Assembly: GCF_001429545.1 (NCBI RefSeq)
Contig: NZ_LMSP01000022.1
Span: 55,560 to 89,126 of the forward strand
DNA: 33,567 bases
Direction of reading: 5' to 3'
Source: Paenibacillus sp. Soil787
GTDB lineage: Bacteria > Bacillota > Bacilli > Paenibacillales > NBRC-103111
Shown: positions 24,659-32,772 of the stretch, one piece after another
Layout of the letters: each line of letters opens with the position of its first letter
How positions within the stretch are numbered: the stretch's first letter is position 1
Made by a program: the position numbers and the translations under genes
Notes under the pieces: generated by a model
What the model was told of the DNA's origin: nothing
The model's database searches: none
What the model saw: only the letters and a program-made list of their open reading frames with translations

Positions 24659-25092
24659 TTAAGACAAAATCAACGCATTGAACGAATTTCTACATCTCAC
24701 CTTGTTGTGGGTATAGATATCGCCAAGGAGACTCATGTAGCACAAGCAACTAATTTTCACGGCATCGTACTTAGTAAGTGACACCTTACATTCTCAAATA
24801 CAATTGAAGGATTCGAAAAGTTAGAACGATTGATTGACGAAATTAGGCAGAAACACCGCTTAAAGGGACTCATAATCGGCATGGAGCCAACCGGACACTA
24901 TGGATATAACTTGGCCAATTGGCTTACGGGCAAGGGCAAGAGTGTTGTCATGGTGAATCCGGCCACCACCAAACGAAACAAAGAGAACCGGGATAATTCC
25001 CCCTCCAAAAGTGACCCGAAGGATGCGCTTGTCATTGCTGACGTGATGAGCCGAGGCTACTACTATGAATACACGCGACAGGCTATCGTTTT
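24659..25092 (+). mobile_element. IS110-family transposase relic (N-terminal part)
   Basis: One frame reads LRQNQRIERISTSHLVVGID then IAKETHVAQATNFHGIVLSK, a TGA at about 24779, and HLTFSNTIEGFEKLERLIDE. It goes on to IIGMEPTGHYGYNLANWL and DNSPSKSDPKDALVIADVMS. The DEDD-type IS110 catalytic residues are visible as VGIDIAKE, GMEPTG and SDPKDA. The TGA stands where a CGA Arg codon is expected. The remaining two-thirds of the transposase (including the C-terminal Tnp20 domain with its Ser) is replaced at about 25092 by a DUF3888 fragment. It is inactive. Confidence 0.82.
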
Positions 25093-25093
25093 T

Positions 25094-25326
25094 CTACAAC
25101 GGTTATGGAGTAAGTTGTTTTGTTCGTTGAAGCTGCTTCACACGTTACTTGCGTACCAATAAAGGGTGCGTAAGTCGGCGGATGCACCAGTATCTTTCCA
25201 TAATTGCGGACTTAGTAGTCTTGCGATAACTGCATTACATACAGCTTCGTCTTCGTTTGGTATTGTCGATACAGTGGTAGGTTGACTGAATAACAGTATA
25301 CAGGCGGCAAAGATGAATTTTAACAT
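25094..25326 (-). pseudogene. DUF3888-family secreted protein, copy 2 (3' part lost to the IS110 junction)
   Basis: From ATG at 25326 the minus strand reads MLKFIFAACILLFSQPTTVS then TIPNEDEAVCNAVIARLLSP, with a signal peptide and the LLSP helix typical of the family. The frame then drifts, and the alternative frame reads NYGKILVHPPTYAPFIGTQV TCEAA as in copy 1. The gene ends abruptly at the IS110 junction, so the DUF3888 core (VTPFVGAH) is missing. Copy 1 at 11260 supplies that core but lacks the 55-base segment present here. Similarity with copy 1 extends beyond the gene to the flanking L motif. The combined copies suggest a gene of about 125 residues. Confidence 0.68.
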
Positions 25327-25401
25327 TAGCCCTCCATGGAAAGTTTTGAGGTTATTCTTCCCATTTATCATTCAAAAATGACTAAAAAGTGGGTTGGGGG
25401 T

Positions 25402-25480
25402 ATTAAGCTAAACGGTGAACTAGCAACTACAGGCTGCCGGCAATCGGCAGCCTGTTGAACTAATGGGCAGTATATTTAGA
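25402..25480 (+). repeat. Hairpin repeat, complete
   Basis: L is TTAAGCTAAACGGTGAACTA (25403-25422). The hairpin ACAGGCTGCCGG...CGGCAGCCTGT spans 25429-25455. R is ACTAATGGGCAGTATATTTA (25459-25478). The ACAGG/CCTGT outer stem is shared with the copy at 29765. Confidence 0.87.
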
Positions 25481-25547
25481 GGGGATTCCTACTCGGTTAT
25501 GGAAATTAATTAATTAGTGCATTGAATATCAGGAGGGGCTATTACAA

Positions 25548-26039
25548 ATGGATAATACAAAAGAGTTAATCGAGTGTATGAAAAAAATGGGCATTGATAA
25601 CGCAGAGTATTGGTCTGACAAAGAAATATCGGATAATAAGTATGCTACACTTGCAATGCTTCGATTTCTAAGACCACTACAAAAATCATTAGACAATTAT
25701 TTAGAGAGCCATGATATTTGGGTCAATAGCGAATTGACTAGAAGGAATAGCAAAATATCAGGCGTACTTGAAGAAATGATTAGTGCTGGTGTAAAGACAG
25801 AAGCTATAGGAATTTTGGCATATTGGATTTCGCGAATGAGTTTGAATAGCGTATTATATAGATTAGATGACCCTGCAGGTGCGGATTATGATTTAGAAAA
25901 TGAAGGGGAAGATCTCCCAAGATGGGTTCTGTTAGAACAAGTAATTTCAAAAGAAGGAAATAAAATTAATGCTAAGCTAACTGGAAGGATGCTAGCAGGT
26001 ATGTATGAGGTCTTTCCATTTAAGAACCCTAACGAATAG
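25548..26039 (+). CDS. Hypothetical helical protein (163 aa)
   Basis: ATG at 25548 lies 11 bases after AGGAGGGG. The chain is mostly alpha-helical: MDNTKELIECMKKMGIDNAE at the N-terminus, LAMLRFLRPLQKSLDNYLES, and SKISGVLEEMISAGVKTEAI in the middle. An acidic segment DDPAGADYDLENEGEDLPRW follows before a short C-terminal helix ending PFKNPNE. The acidic composition would suit an immunity protein or a small chaperone-like role, but I recognise no family. It is intact and a single-gene unit between two complete repeats. Confidence 0.65.
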   Translation: MDNTKELIECMKKMGIDNAEYWSDKEISDNKYATLAMLRFLRPLQKSLDNYLESHDIWVNSELTRRNSKISGVLEEMISAGVKTEAIGILAYWISRMSLNSVLYRLDDPAGADYDLENEGEDLPRWVLLEQVISKEGNKINAKLTGRMLAGMYEVFPFKNPNE

Positions 26040-26059
26040 AGCTTCACACACATGTTTCA

Positions 26060-26152
26060 TACCGCTAAACGGAGAACGATAGCTGAATCAAGACACGCAG
26101 CAGCCGGCAATCACGATCGGCTGCTTTTTTCGTTAAAGTAAGGGGAGTTAAC
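26060..26152 (+). repeat. Hairpin repeat, complete
   Basis: L is ACCGCTAAACGGAGAACGAT (26061-26080). The hairpin GCAGCAGCCGG...GATCGGCTGCTTTTTT spans 26097-26130 and is a good terminator. R is AAAGTAAGGGGAGTTA (26134-26149). Confidence 0.82.
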
Positions 26153-26231
26153 GCTATCTTGTGAAGGATATTTATGGGGAATACCGAATGGTTTAACGAA
26201 ACCAATAATAATTAAAAAAGTGAGGAAGAAA

Positions 26232-26699
26232 ATGAATATAGTTCTTGTAGGTATGTCTGGTGCTGGTAAAAGCACTTTAGGCGTGTTGCTTGCAAAAGCC
26301 TTAGGAATGGATTACGTGGATACGGATATTGTCATTCAGCAACATGAGGGTAGGTTGTTACAAGAGATAATTGATAATGATGGTTTCGAAAAATTTATGC
26401 AGATCGAAGAAAAAACTGTGTCTGAATTGCAACTAAAAAATTGCATTATATCTACAGGTGGAAGCGTTATTTATTCAGAAAAGGCCATGAATGTCCTTAA
26501 ACAGGATGGTCAGGTCATTTATTTACATGTCCCATATGAAGAGATTAAGAAGAGACTAATAAACGTAACAATCAGAGGCATTGTTATAAAGAAAGGCAAT
26601 AGTCTTAAGGACGTTTACGAGGAAAGATATCCTCTATACAGTAAGTACAGTGATAAAACCCTTGATTGTTTAAATAAGGATATAGAAATGTGTAGGTGA
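26232..26699 (+). CDS. Shikimate-kinase-like P-loop protein (155 aa), intact copy
   Basis: ATG at 26232 (GTGAGGAAGAAA precedes it; an in-frame GTG at 26220 is possible). MNIVLVGMSGAGKSTLGVLL carries Walker A GMSGAGKST. YVDTDIVIQQ is the DTD motif (residues about 29-31), and IISTGGSVIYSEKAM covers the region of the shikimate-binding GGG, here GGS. RGIVIKKGNSLKDVYEERYP is the lid-like region with the conserved Arg. It is shorter than AroK (about 170) and the GGG change leaves the substrate open. The broken paralogue at 6424 is about 85-90% identical, and the sequence before both starts is also similar, so the two are duplicates of one cassette-like unit. Cytoplasmic. Confidence 0.82.
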   Translation: MNIVLVGMSGAGKSTLGVLLAKALGMDYVDTDIVIQQHEGRLLQEIIDNDGFEKFMQIEEKTVSELQLKNCIISTGGSVIYSEKAMNVLKQDGQVIYLHVPYEEIKKRLINVTIRGIVIKKGNSLKDVYEERYPLYSKYSDKTLDCLNKDIEMCR

Positions 26700-26723
26700 A
26701 ATTATAGAACTAATACAAGAAAC

Positions 26724-26752
26724 ATTGAGCTAACGGAAACGATAGTTGAATA
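26724..26752 (+). repeat. Solo L motif
   Basis: TTGAGCTAACGGAAACGATA (26725-26744) is a perfect L, followed by GTTGAATAAG. No hairpin or R motif follows before the next gene. Confidence 0.82.
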
Positions 26753-26862
26753 AGACCCTGCAGCAACTGAATAACTTTATGACAGAGACGCTTAGACATA
26801 AACTTAATTGAGGACAGCTTTAAATAGAGATGATGACTTTTAATTCATAAGGAGATAAAACT

Positions 26863-27312
26863 ATGACAAAAAATAAATTACTACGAATGGACAACGTCCT
26901 TATCGTCGTTGACGACCTCGAAGCCGTTAAAGCCTTCTTTCTCCAACTCGGATTCGAGTTGGAGGGCGAAACGACCGTCGAGGGCTCCTCCGTAGATCGT
27001 CTCATAGGCCTTCAGAACGTCCATGCTACCCTCGTGTTTATGCGCACTCCGGACGGCCACGGACGGATCGAGCTGGACAAGTTCCACACGCCGGATGCGA
27101 TTAGAACTGGGCCGGAGAAGGCTCCGGTGAACGAACTCGGGATCCGCCGCATCATGTTCGCCGTCGATGACATCGATGACGTGGTCGCGCGCCTGCTTGC
27201 CCATGGCGCCGAACTGGTCGGCGAAGTGGTGCAATACGGGGACACGAATCGACTCGCCTACATCCGCGGTCCCGAAGGTATCATCGTCGGATTGAGCGAG
27301 CAGCTCAAGTAA
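26863..27312 (+). CDS. VOC-family (glyoxalase/bleomycin-resistance-like) protein, 149 aa
   Basis: ATG at 26863 follows AAGGAGAT by seven bases. Two VOC modules are visible: MDNVLIVVDDLEAVKAFFLQ then LGFELEGETTVEG, and IRRIMFAVDDIDDVVARLLA followed by GDTNRLAYIRGPEGIIVGLS. The spacing and the terminal GPEGIIVGL turn are typical of small single-domain enzymes or binding proteins of this superfamily. Substrate unknown. The gene is far richer in GC (third-position G/C) than its neighbours, suggesting a different origin. It begins 110 bases after a solo L motif and ends 18 bases before the next L. It is intact. A VOC protein also sits at 16710, but the two are not close relatives. Confidence 0.87.
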   Translation: MTKNKLLRMDNVLIVVDDLEAVKAFFLQLGFELEGETTVEGSSVDRLIGLQNVHATLVFMRTPDGHGRIELDKFHTPDAIRTGPEKAPVNELGIRRIMFAVDDIDDVVARLLAHGAELVGEVVQYGDTNRLAYIRGPEGIIVGLSEQLK

Positions 27313-27326
27313 TAAATCGGTAACTG

Positions 27327-27426
27327 TTACGCTAACGGAAACGTTAATTGAATCACGACATGACGGCAGCCGGTACACGATCGGCTGCTGTTGTCCGTTG
27401 AAGTAACTGGCAGAATTGTTTAATAA
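27327..27426 (+). repeat. Hairpin repeat, complete
   Basis: L is ACGCTAACGGAAACGTTAAT (27329-27348). The hairpin GACGGCAGCCGG...GATCGGCTGCTGTTG spans 27362-27393. R is TTGAAGTAACTGGCAGAATT (27398-27417). It shares the ATCACGACATGA lead-in with the copies at 8443 and 17340. Confidence 0.88.
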
Positions 27427-27567
27427 GGAATGATTTGTTAATAAGGATAAAGTGAAAACTTGATAATAAGTCGCTACTATTATTAGTGACCAAGGGGGGG
27501 CTGTTATGCAACAATTTCGATTTTGTCCCTTTATGTTATTAAAATTTTCACAAAGGTTGGATGTTAC

Positions 27568-28134
27568 TTGAATAAATACGTCAGGCTTATATTGGTTTTA
27601 GCTGTATTAGGAACTTTATTCATATCCGTTTTCTTTACAATTTTGGCATGGTCCAGTGGAGACTATGTACTAATTCTGATATCCTCACTTATCGTTTTTA
27701 TATCGAGTATGCTAATTATGCTTGTAGCATTTAAGATGAATCCCTCATCATTAAAAAATTATAGGATTTATATTTTCCCTATACTAGGTCTCCTATTTTT
27801 AGGAATATTCCTTTACCATGTAAGAGATTTGCGTGTTTATTTAACAGGGAAGCCGATGATTACTGAAGGCTCGCCTTTAACTGTTAGTACCAGACAGAGC
27901 CGATATGGTAAAATTTTTGTGGATTTGGAAGTGAACGGTTTACATGCAACGTTGAAAAACCAAATTCCACTGTATGAAGAATGTATATATCGAATTACAT
28001 ATCTGCCAAACACCAAGTTCATTACTAAAATCGAATATCGGATGCCTAGCTGGCAGTATTACTACCAGATCGATCAAAAATGCATATTGTGTAAATATGA
28101 CAGTTCACCTTCTCCCATTGTTCCATTATCGTAA
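27568..28134 (+). CDS. Membrane protein with three N-terminal helices (about 188 aa)
   Basis: The frame is open from 27523; I place the start at TTG 27568 (MNKYVRLILVLAVLGTLFIS) because a basic N-terminus then precedes the first helix. The ribosome site (AAAGGTTGGA) is mediocre, so the start is uncertain. Three membrane segments follow: LILVLAVLGTLFISVFFTIL, YVLILISSLIVFISSMLIML and IYIFPILGLLFLGIFLYHV. The C-terminal 95 residues are soluble and strand-rich (KIFVDLEVNGLHATLKNQIP; CIYRITYLPNTKFITKIEY), probably outside the cell. The last residues include a CILCKYD pair of Cys. No family recognised. A competing short ATG frame at 27506 stops early. Confidence 0.62.
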   Translation: MNKYVRLILVLAVLGTLFISVFFTILAWSSGDYVLILISSLIVFISSMLIMLVAFKMNPSSLKNYRIYIFPILGLLFLGIFLYHVRDLRVYLTGKPMITEGSPLTVSTRQSRYGKIFVDLEVNGLHATLKNQIPLYEECIYRITYLPNTKFITKIEYRMPSWQYYYQIDQKCILCKYDSSPSPIVPLS

Positions 28135-28203
28135 CCGATCAACCTTAGATAAAGAGAAGCCCCATATCAAGAAACTGATATGAAGTGAAAATATTTTGTA
28201 TCG

Positions 28204-28229
28204 ATTTAACTAACTGGGAACTTTAGCAT
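28204..28229 (+). repeat. Solo motif (L/R-like)
   Basis: TTTAACTAACTGGGAACTTT (28205-28224) resembles L with an R-like TGG core. No hairpin follows. Confidence 0.55.
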
Positions 28230-28254
28230 AATCGCAGTGAAGAGGAGACATTCG

Positions 28255-28431
28255 ATGAAAAGCCCTTTTGGAGTTCAAATAGAAGGCAGTATTTATGCAA
28301 ACGAAGGCGATTTGAGACCTAACGAGTTTTTGAATGCTTTTATTGAGTTTGTTGAAAGTAAGGGTTGGTTTTTTGGAGGAGGTACATATCAGGTGGATGA
28401 AGAAGGCGAAAAGATTGATGATATCGATTGA
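28255..28431 (+). CDS. Small hypothetical protein (58 aa), YggL/DUF469-like tail
   Basis: ATG at 28255 follows GAGGAG by six bases; the longer frame from 28237 starts inside the motif region and was not used. The sequence MKSPFGVQIEGSIYANEGDL then RPNEFLNAFIEFVESKGWFF, GGGTYQVDEEGEKIDDID recalls the C-terminal half of YggL/DUF469-like proteins, where a helix ending in ESxGxxFGGG precedes an acidic tail. The size and the FIEFVESKGWFFGGG pattern are consistent with that group, but I am not certain. It is a minimal single-gene unit: start 26 bases after one motif and stop six bases before the next. Confidence 0.62.
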   Translation: MKSPFGVQIEGSIYANEGDLRPNEFLNAFIEFVESKGWFFGGGTYQVDEEGEKIDDID

Positions 28432-28434
28432 ACC

Positions 28435-28502
28435 TTTCAACGGAAACGATAGTTGAATTCAACCCAGAACAAGGCTGCCGGCATGAACGGCAGCCTTTTG
28501 TT
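28435..28502 (+). repeat. Hairpin repeat (L + hairpin)
   Basis: L is TTCAACGGAAACGATAGTTG (28436-28455). The hairpin AAGGCTGCCGG...CGGCAGCCTTTTG spans 28471-28500. R is not recognisable; TTCGTGCGCC follows. Confidence 0.83.
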
Positions 28503-28800
28503 CGTGCGCCTCACAGTCGCACAATCTAAGTGGCTTAATTCCACTCGGTAACTTCAAAGTGCCGTAGCCGAAGTAGAGGTCCTAATCTGTCGAGGCATCT
28601 ATGCGGGCGATCACGCAATAGATCCGTTTAATGCATGCAAACTGACTCCTTTCCTTAGTTATAGCTCCAGGCTATAGCAGGATATAGGAATTAGAAGTTA
28701 CCTGTTAGCCGATCGGCAATGTTATCATTAATATACGATAAACAGGTAGTTGCTGTCATAACCGCCTAGGTTAGGTGTAGTACTGAAGTTCTGGAGGTTA
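28503..28800. other. Gap without a supportable gene
   Basis: A relatively GC-rich stretch at 28505-28640 on the minus strand reads short coding-like pieces (LGPLLRLRHFEVTEWN) broken by stops, possibly a decayed gene. 28650-28800 is AT-rich with GTTATAGCTCC-AGG-CTATAGC forming a small hairpin. Nothing here can be named. Confidence 0.3.
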
Positions 28801-28807
28801 AGAGTAT

Positions 28808-29753
28808 ATGTTAAAAGAAAAAATATTGGGTAAAGAGGCTGGTATTTTAACATATGGTATGACGCCGCCTAAGGTAACTAATACCCCAGAAAAGATAGCA
28901 GAGATTTCACAGAAGCAAGTTGAAAGAATAAATGATCTCGAAATAGATGCATTAATTCTTTATGATGTTCAGGAAGAAGCTGAACGAGTTGAACAACAAA
29001 GACTTTCCGTACTTGCCAACTATTGACCCTGCTTCGTATAGTGATGAATATTTAAACCAATTGAGAGTTCCTAAAATTATTTATCGTTGCGTGGGTAAAT
29101 ATAGCGAAGAACAGTTCGTAAATTGGGTAAAGGCTGACGCAGAACGAGAAAGATATTCCGTATACGTAGGTGCTTCTTCATGTAAGCAGGTGGTTAACTT
29201 AGATCTTTCAGAGGCTTCTAAATTAAGTAAGAGATTAAACAGCAAATTAACTTTTGGGGGAGTTGTCATACCTGAAAGACATATGAAAAAGAATGATGAG
29301 CACATACGAGTTAGAAACAAGATCAAAAACGGATGTGCCTTTTTCGTTTCACAGGCAACATATAATGTAGAGGCATCGAAAAATTTCTTATCGGATTACT
29401 TTTATTACTGTACAAATAACGTGGAAATGGTACCCATTTTATTCAATCTTGCACCCTGTGGCTCTGAAAAAACTTTGGAATTCATGAAATGGTTAGGGAT
29501 AAGTATACCAACATGGTTAGAAAATGACTTAAAATACTCTAATGATGTACTGGAAAAATCAATAAGATTGTCTCAAACAATTTTCGAAGATATATTAGAT
29601 TTTGCACTGGAAAAAGGTATCCCTGTTGGATGTAGTGTTGAAAGTGTCTCAACAAGGAAAATAGAAATAGAGGCATCCGTACAACTGGTTAGAGACATAA
29701 AATCCATGTTAGATAAGAAACTGAAAAGAACCGTAATAAATTCACTCCGATAA
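28808..29753 (+). pseudogene. Methylenetetrahydrofolate-reductase-like protein, frameshifted
   Basis: ATG at 28808 after TCTGGAGG gives MLKEKILGKEAGILTYGMTP then IDALILYDVQEEAERVE. A one-base shift between 28962 and 29020 moves to LNNKDFPYLPTIDPASYSDE, which continues through PKIIYRCVGKYSEEQFVNWV, GGVVIPERHMKKNDEHIRVR and KIKNGCAFFVSQATYNVEAS to 29753. The TIM-barrel-like order and the VIPERH and FVSQATYN segments fit an MTHFR-like flavoprotein family found in Firmicutes and actinobacteria. The native length would be about 310. MTHFR proper reduces methylene-THF to methyl-THF for methionine synthesis; whether this divergent group does so is unclear. Its stop is about 30 bases before a complete repeat. 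Confidence 0.7.
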
Positions 29754-29764
29754 ACGGATCAAAC

Positions 29765-29866
29765 ATTGGGACGAAGAACGAGAGCACAATAACAACAGGC
29801 TGCCGGCATAATCGGCAGCCTGTTGAAGTAACGGGCAGATTTGTTCAACAGGTGGGCAGGATAGAG
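29765..29866 (+). repeat. Hairpin repeat, complete, with a second R motif
   Basis: L is GGGACGAAGAACGAGAGCAC (29768-29787). The hairpin ACAACAGGCTGCCGG...CGGCAGCCTGTT spans 29791-29824. R is TTGAAGTAACGGGCAGATTT (29823-29842), with inverted ends TGTTGAA/TTCAACA, and a second R core GGTGGGCAGGATAGAGTG follows. Confidence 0.87.
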
Positions 29867-29920
29867 TGATCACTTCGCGAATAATTCAAGTGCGGATATT
29901 ATATTTTAGTGAGGTAAATC

Positions 29921-30170
29921 ATGGGCTATTATTGAGTCTTTAGATTGTATTAGAAATAGGTTTAGGAATCTCTGCGTGATTCAATTATACAAAGACTTAA
30001 TAACCATACCAATTACAGATGAACTATACGATGAAATAAAGATGAACCAAGGAAGTTCCTTTAAGAATTATGAATATTTGACTGATTTAATCGGTATATT
30101 CTGCTTGGAAATTTCCAAGGTCAGTAGAACTGCTTATGTTGAGGCAGAATATTTTGGTGGAATTGGCACA
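29921..30170 (+). pseudogene. Hypothetical protein, start frameshifted and 3' end replaced
   Basis: GTGAGGTAAATC precedes an ATG (29921) whose frame stops after MGYY. Shifting one base gives IIESLDCIRNRFRNLCVIQL then YKDLITIPITDELYDEIKMN and IGIFCLEISKVSRTAYVEAE and YFGGIGTQ. There the reading frame flows straight into a TetR N-terminus (LLNAAFEIARG) without a stop. VAYxEAExFGGxGTQ is a recurring tail in a family of small unknown proteins, so the real C-terminus is probably missing. The fusion is likely a deletion joining two neighbouring units. Confidence 0.5.
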
Positions 30171-30711
30171 CAGTTGTTAAATGCCGCATTTGAAATCGCA
30201 AGGGGTAGGGAGTTGAAGTATTGTCAGCCAGAAGCATTGCCCAAAGGCTAAAATGTTCCACCCAGCCAATATACAGTATGTATGCAAGCATGGACGAGGT
30301 AAAAGACGATGTGTATAACCGTGCCATTGATTTTGCTCTAGCCAGAATGAATCAGTATTGCAACGAAAAGAACTCAGCTGCCATGAATTTGGCCATAGGG
30401 TGCCTTTTGTTCGCTCAAGAAAAAAGGGTTTGTTCAAAGCTCTATATCTTTCTGATTACAGAAGACAATTTTTAGAGCGGAACACAGACAAACTTAGCGA
30501 GGAGTTATTTGCTGCTTTTTTACAGATCGATAATCGGCTAAGTAAGCTTGAAGAGAGCAAGGCCAAAACCGTCTTTTTTAAGTTGGTTACGTATTGGTTA
30601 GGGATTGGGACTAGGATTAACACAAATACAATCGACTTGGATATTGATGAGGCCACGGAGATGCTAGAAGAAATGTACAAAATGCTTACGAGAAAAGAAG
30701 GGCTATTATGA
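30171..30711 (+). pseudogene. TetR/AcrR-family regulator, two frameshifts
   Basis: LLNAAFEIARGRELK is followed, one base out, by LSARSIAQRLKCSTQPIYSM then YASMDEVKDDVYNRAIDFAL, a TetR helix-turn-helix (SARSIAQRLKCSTQPIYSMY). A second indel in the AAAAAAGGG run near 30420 moves to RSRKKGLFKALYLSDYRRQF, and the rest (LEESKAKTVFFKLVTYWLGI) runs to 30711. The gene lacks its own start because the N-terminus is fused to the preceding relic. TetR proteins repress nearby transporters or enzymes; here the aminoglycoside-phosphotransferase-like gene 18 bases downstream would be the natural target. Both are inactive. Confidence 0.7.
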
Positions 30712-30728
30712 CTTAAGGGGGGGCTTGC

Positions 30729-31579
30729 ATGACGAATGCGGTAGGACGAAAGTTGGGAGAAGGCGCATGTGCGGAAGTATTCGAATGGGAAGGCGGCAGC
30801 AAAATTGTCAAATTGGCAAAGCCTAACACAAGCTCCGCTGCCTTACAAAGAGAATTGATGCATTGTCGATGTGCTTGGGAGTGCTGGCTGCCTGTGCCCG
30901 AGCCGTTCGGCCTGATTACTGTAGAAGGGAGACCGGGCGTTGTTTTTGAACGGATTTATGGCGAGTCAATCTTAAACCGTTTTATAAACAAGACGATAGG
31001 GCCGAATAAACGAGTGAACGGGCTGGATTTGTTGGAAGATCATTTAGACGCGAGAATCACGGCTCGGCTTTTGTATCAAATCCATACAAATTCGCGAGTT
31101 TATCAAGCCAGCGGACAAGAATCAGAAATGATATTGGCCGAGCACCATCTCTGACTAAACCAGAAATAGAAGCACTGATCGCCTATTTGGATCAACTGCC
31201 CGTAAAGCAGCGGCTTTGTCATGGAGATCCGAACCCCGGGAACATCTTGCTGCGAGATCATGAAGCCCTCTTCATCGACTGGAATGATGCTTCTACCGGG
31301 AACCCGGAAGCGGATTTGGCAGAATACGTCATACTGATTCAGTATGCGGTCATACCCCCGTATCTGCCTGCTGAACTGAATGCCTTTTTAGACACAATCA
31401 GGGACTCAACCATCCGTATATTTTTAGAGGAGTACGAACGACTATCTGGCATCGGGTACGCAGAAATCGAGCCTTGGATCGCTCCTGTTGCAGCGCGGAA
31501 GCTTTCTTCGGATGCCACTTCTGAAGCGGAAAGATCCTTACTATTGGATGAAATAATAAGAAGAATGCGTTACAAGTGA
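30729..31579 (+). pseudogene. Aminoglycoside-phosphotransferase-like kinase, frameshifted
   Basis: ATG at 30729 after AAGGGGGGG gives MTNAVGRKLGEGACAEVFEW then EGGSKIVKLAKPN, with a nucleotide-binding Gly-rich loop and KIVKLA lysine. The frame ends at 31154. The second frame reads SLTKPEIEALIAYLDQLPVK then QRLCHGDPNPGNILLRDHEA and LFIDWNDASTGNPEADLAEY to 31579. HGDPNPGN is the catalytic HxDxxxxN loop and IDWNDAS the metal-binding equivalent of DFG. One indel near 31140 separates them. The sequence resembles phosphotransferase-like enzymes of the APH superfamily, which act on antibiotics, sugars, or other small molecules; the substrate cannot be inferred. Intact length would be about 280. Confidence 0.75.
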
Positions 31580-31776
31580 GTTCGATTGGGTGTAAGACGT
31601 TTTAATCTCCTGTACAGTTCGTTAATTCAAATATTATCACATGAATATTTCCAGTGTTATGTAGTCAAAGTGTAAATTGTCATGACATAAAGGGGTTCCA
31701 GTATGCTTGGAAAATGTGTGGAAACGTGCTCAGTTAAACAGGCATGATTGCTTAATTAAGACAGTAAACCTTTATA
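31580..31776. other. Gap without a supportable gene
   Basis: AT-rich, no repeat motif, no open frame of note. It separates the APH-like relic from the next pseudogene. Confidence 0.35.
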
Positions 31777-31790
31777 GGAGGACAATTGCG

Positions 31791-32383
31791 ATGATGATTG
31801 ATTACATAACACACTGCTATAATACTGTGCCCTTTAGAAGTTTATCTGACTATCAAAGCCTGAAGCTCTAAAAGTAATGGAGGATTTGTGTGACGACACT
31901 CCATTTTTTGATAGATTTAAGGATCCACTTCAATATTGGAAAGGCCGAGTAGAAACAGAAGCCTGGTTGAGAGCTGGATTCATCCAGAAAGGTGGTAAGC
32001 CAAAAGATGAATATCCGTTGTATTCGGTACTTGGCTCCGCAACTTGGATAGAGAAATATTCATTATCTACTGGTATAGCCGTCGATATGCTCCAAATTCC
32101 TCTTTCAATATTTAATGAGAATGATATAAGTTTCACATTTCCAGACAGTATGGTTTCATTCTGGATAGGAAGAGATAAACCAAAAGCATTTTATCACCCC
32201 AGCTATCATGGGCAAGTCTTCACATTGACAGAAATAAGGTCAATAATTACATATGAGTTAATAGATGTGGATGTTATAGAATCAATGCACCCGGAAGGCA
32301 CAATACCATATATCGAAGCACAGATTTGGAATCATGAAATTACGAGGAATTATTATTCTGAAAGGATTAGTCCCGAAATGTAA
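31791..32383 (+). pseudogene. Hypothetical protein, paralogue of 10595, frameshifted near the start
   Basis: ATG at 31791 after AGGAGGA gives MMIDYITHCYNTVPFRSLSD then YQSLKL and a stop (31869). One base out, PEALKVMEDLCDDTPFFDRF continues through AWLRAGFIQKGGKPKDEYPL and ends RISPEM at 32383. The restored opening PFRSLSD...PEALKVM matches PFRNLSDLEPEEAEII at 10595. The C-terminal GQVFTLTEI and YIEAQIWNHE also match that paralogue. The frameshift lies at about 31853-31860. Apart from it the chain is uninterrupted for 168 codons, so the break could be recent or an error. Function unknown. Confidence 0.65.
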
Positions 32384-32430
32384 GTGGTTCGGACTCCAGG
32401 GCATCGGGACACATCAATTAATTGTACATG

Positions 32431-32461
32431 ATTACGCTAACGTAAGAACGAGAGCTCAATT
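32431..32461 (+). repeat. Solo L motif
   Basis: TTACGCTAACGTAAGAACGA (32432-32451) followed by GAGCTCAAT. It resembles the L of the copy at 29765 (AAGAACGAGAGC). No hairpin or R motif follows, and 32462-32570 holds no gene. Confidence 0.65.
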
Positions 32462-32572
32462 ATATAGACGAAAAGGCAACCAATTTTAAAGCCTTCAGGC
32501 TACAACTATCTGAGTTTTCGGGAATTGGCCGAAGCTAGCGCGGATATCCTTATTTAAATAAAATGGGATATT

Positions 32573-32725
32573 ATGTTATTAAACAAAGAGACTGTCATAT
32601 GCAAAGTAACGACTTGTGGAAGTTGTGTAGTCAAATCACTTTCTCGTATAAGTCGTAAAGTCATTAGGAGGATTGATAATTCTGATGAACAAGCTATGGT
32701 ATTTATCGCAAATAAGCATTTTTGA
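32573..32725 (+). CDS. Possible small protein (50 aa)
   Basis: ATG at 32573 opens MLLNKETVICKVTTCGSCVV then KSLSRISRKVIRRIDNSDEQ and ends AMVFIANKHF. It is basic and has a CxxC pair (CGSC). No ribosome site is evident, which keeps confidence low. An AGGAGG at about 32666 sits inside the ORF and probably belongs to nothing. It could be a decayed gene. Confidence 0.25.
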   Translation: MLLNKETVICKVTTCGSCVVKSLSRISRKVIRRIDNSDEQAMVFIANKHF

Positions 32726-32772
32726 AGAAATGACACATCAAATTGAGTAAATAGAAGGAAGGTTGATTTAAC

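Noticed and set aside
26881..27378. Minus-strand ORF of 165 codons across the VOC gene
   Set aside because: High GC leaves the antisense frame open by chance; the plus frame has the ribosome site and VOC motifs.
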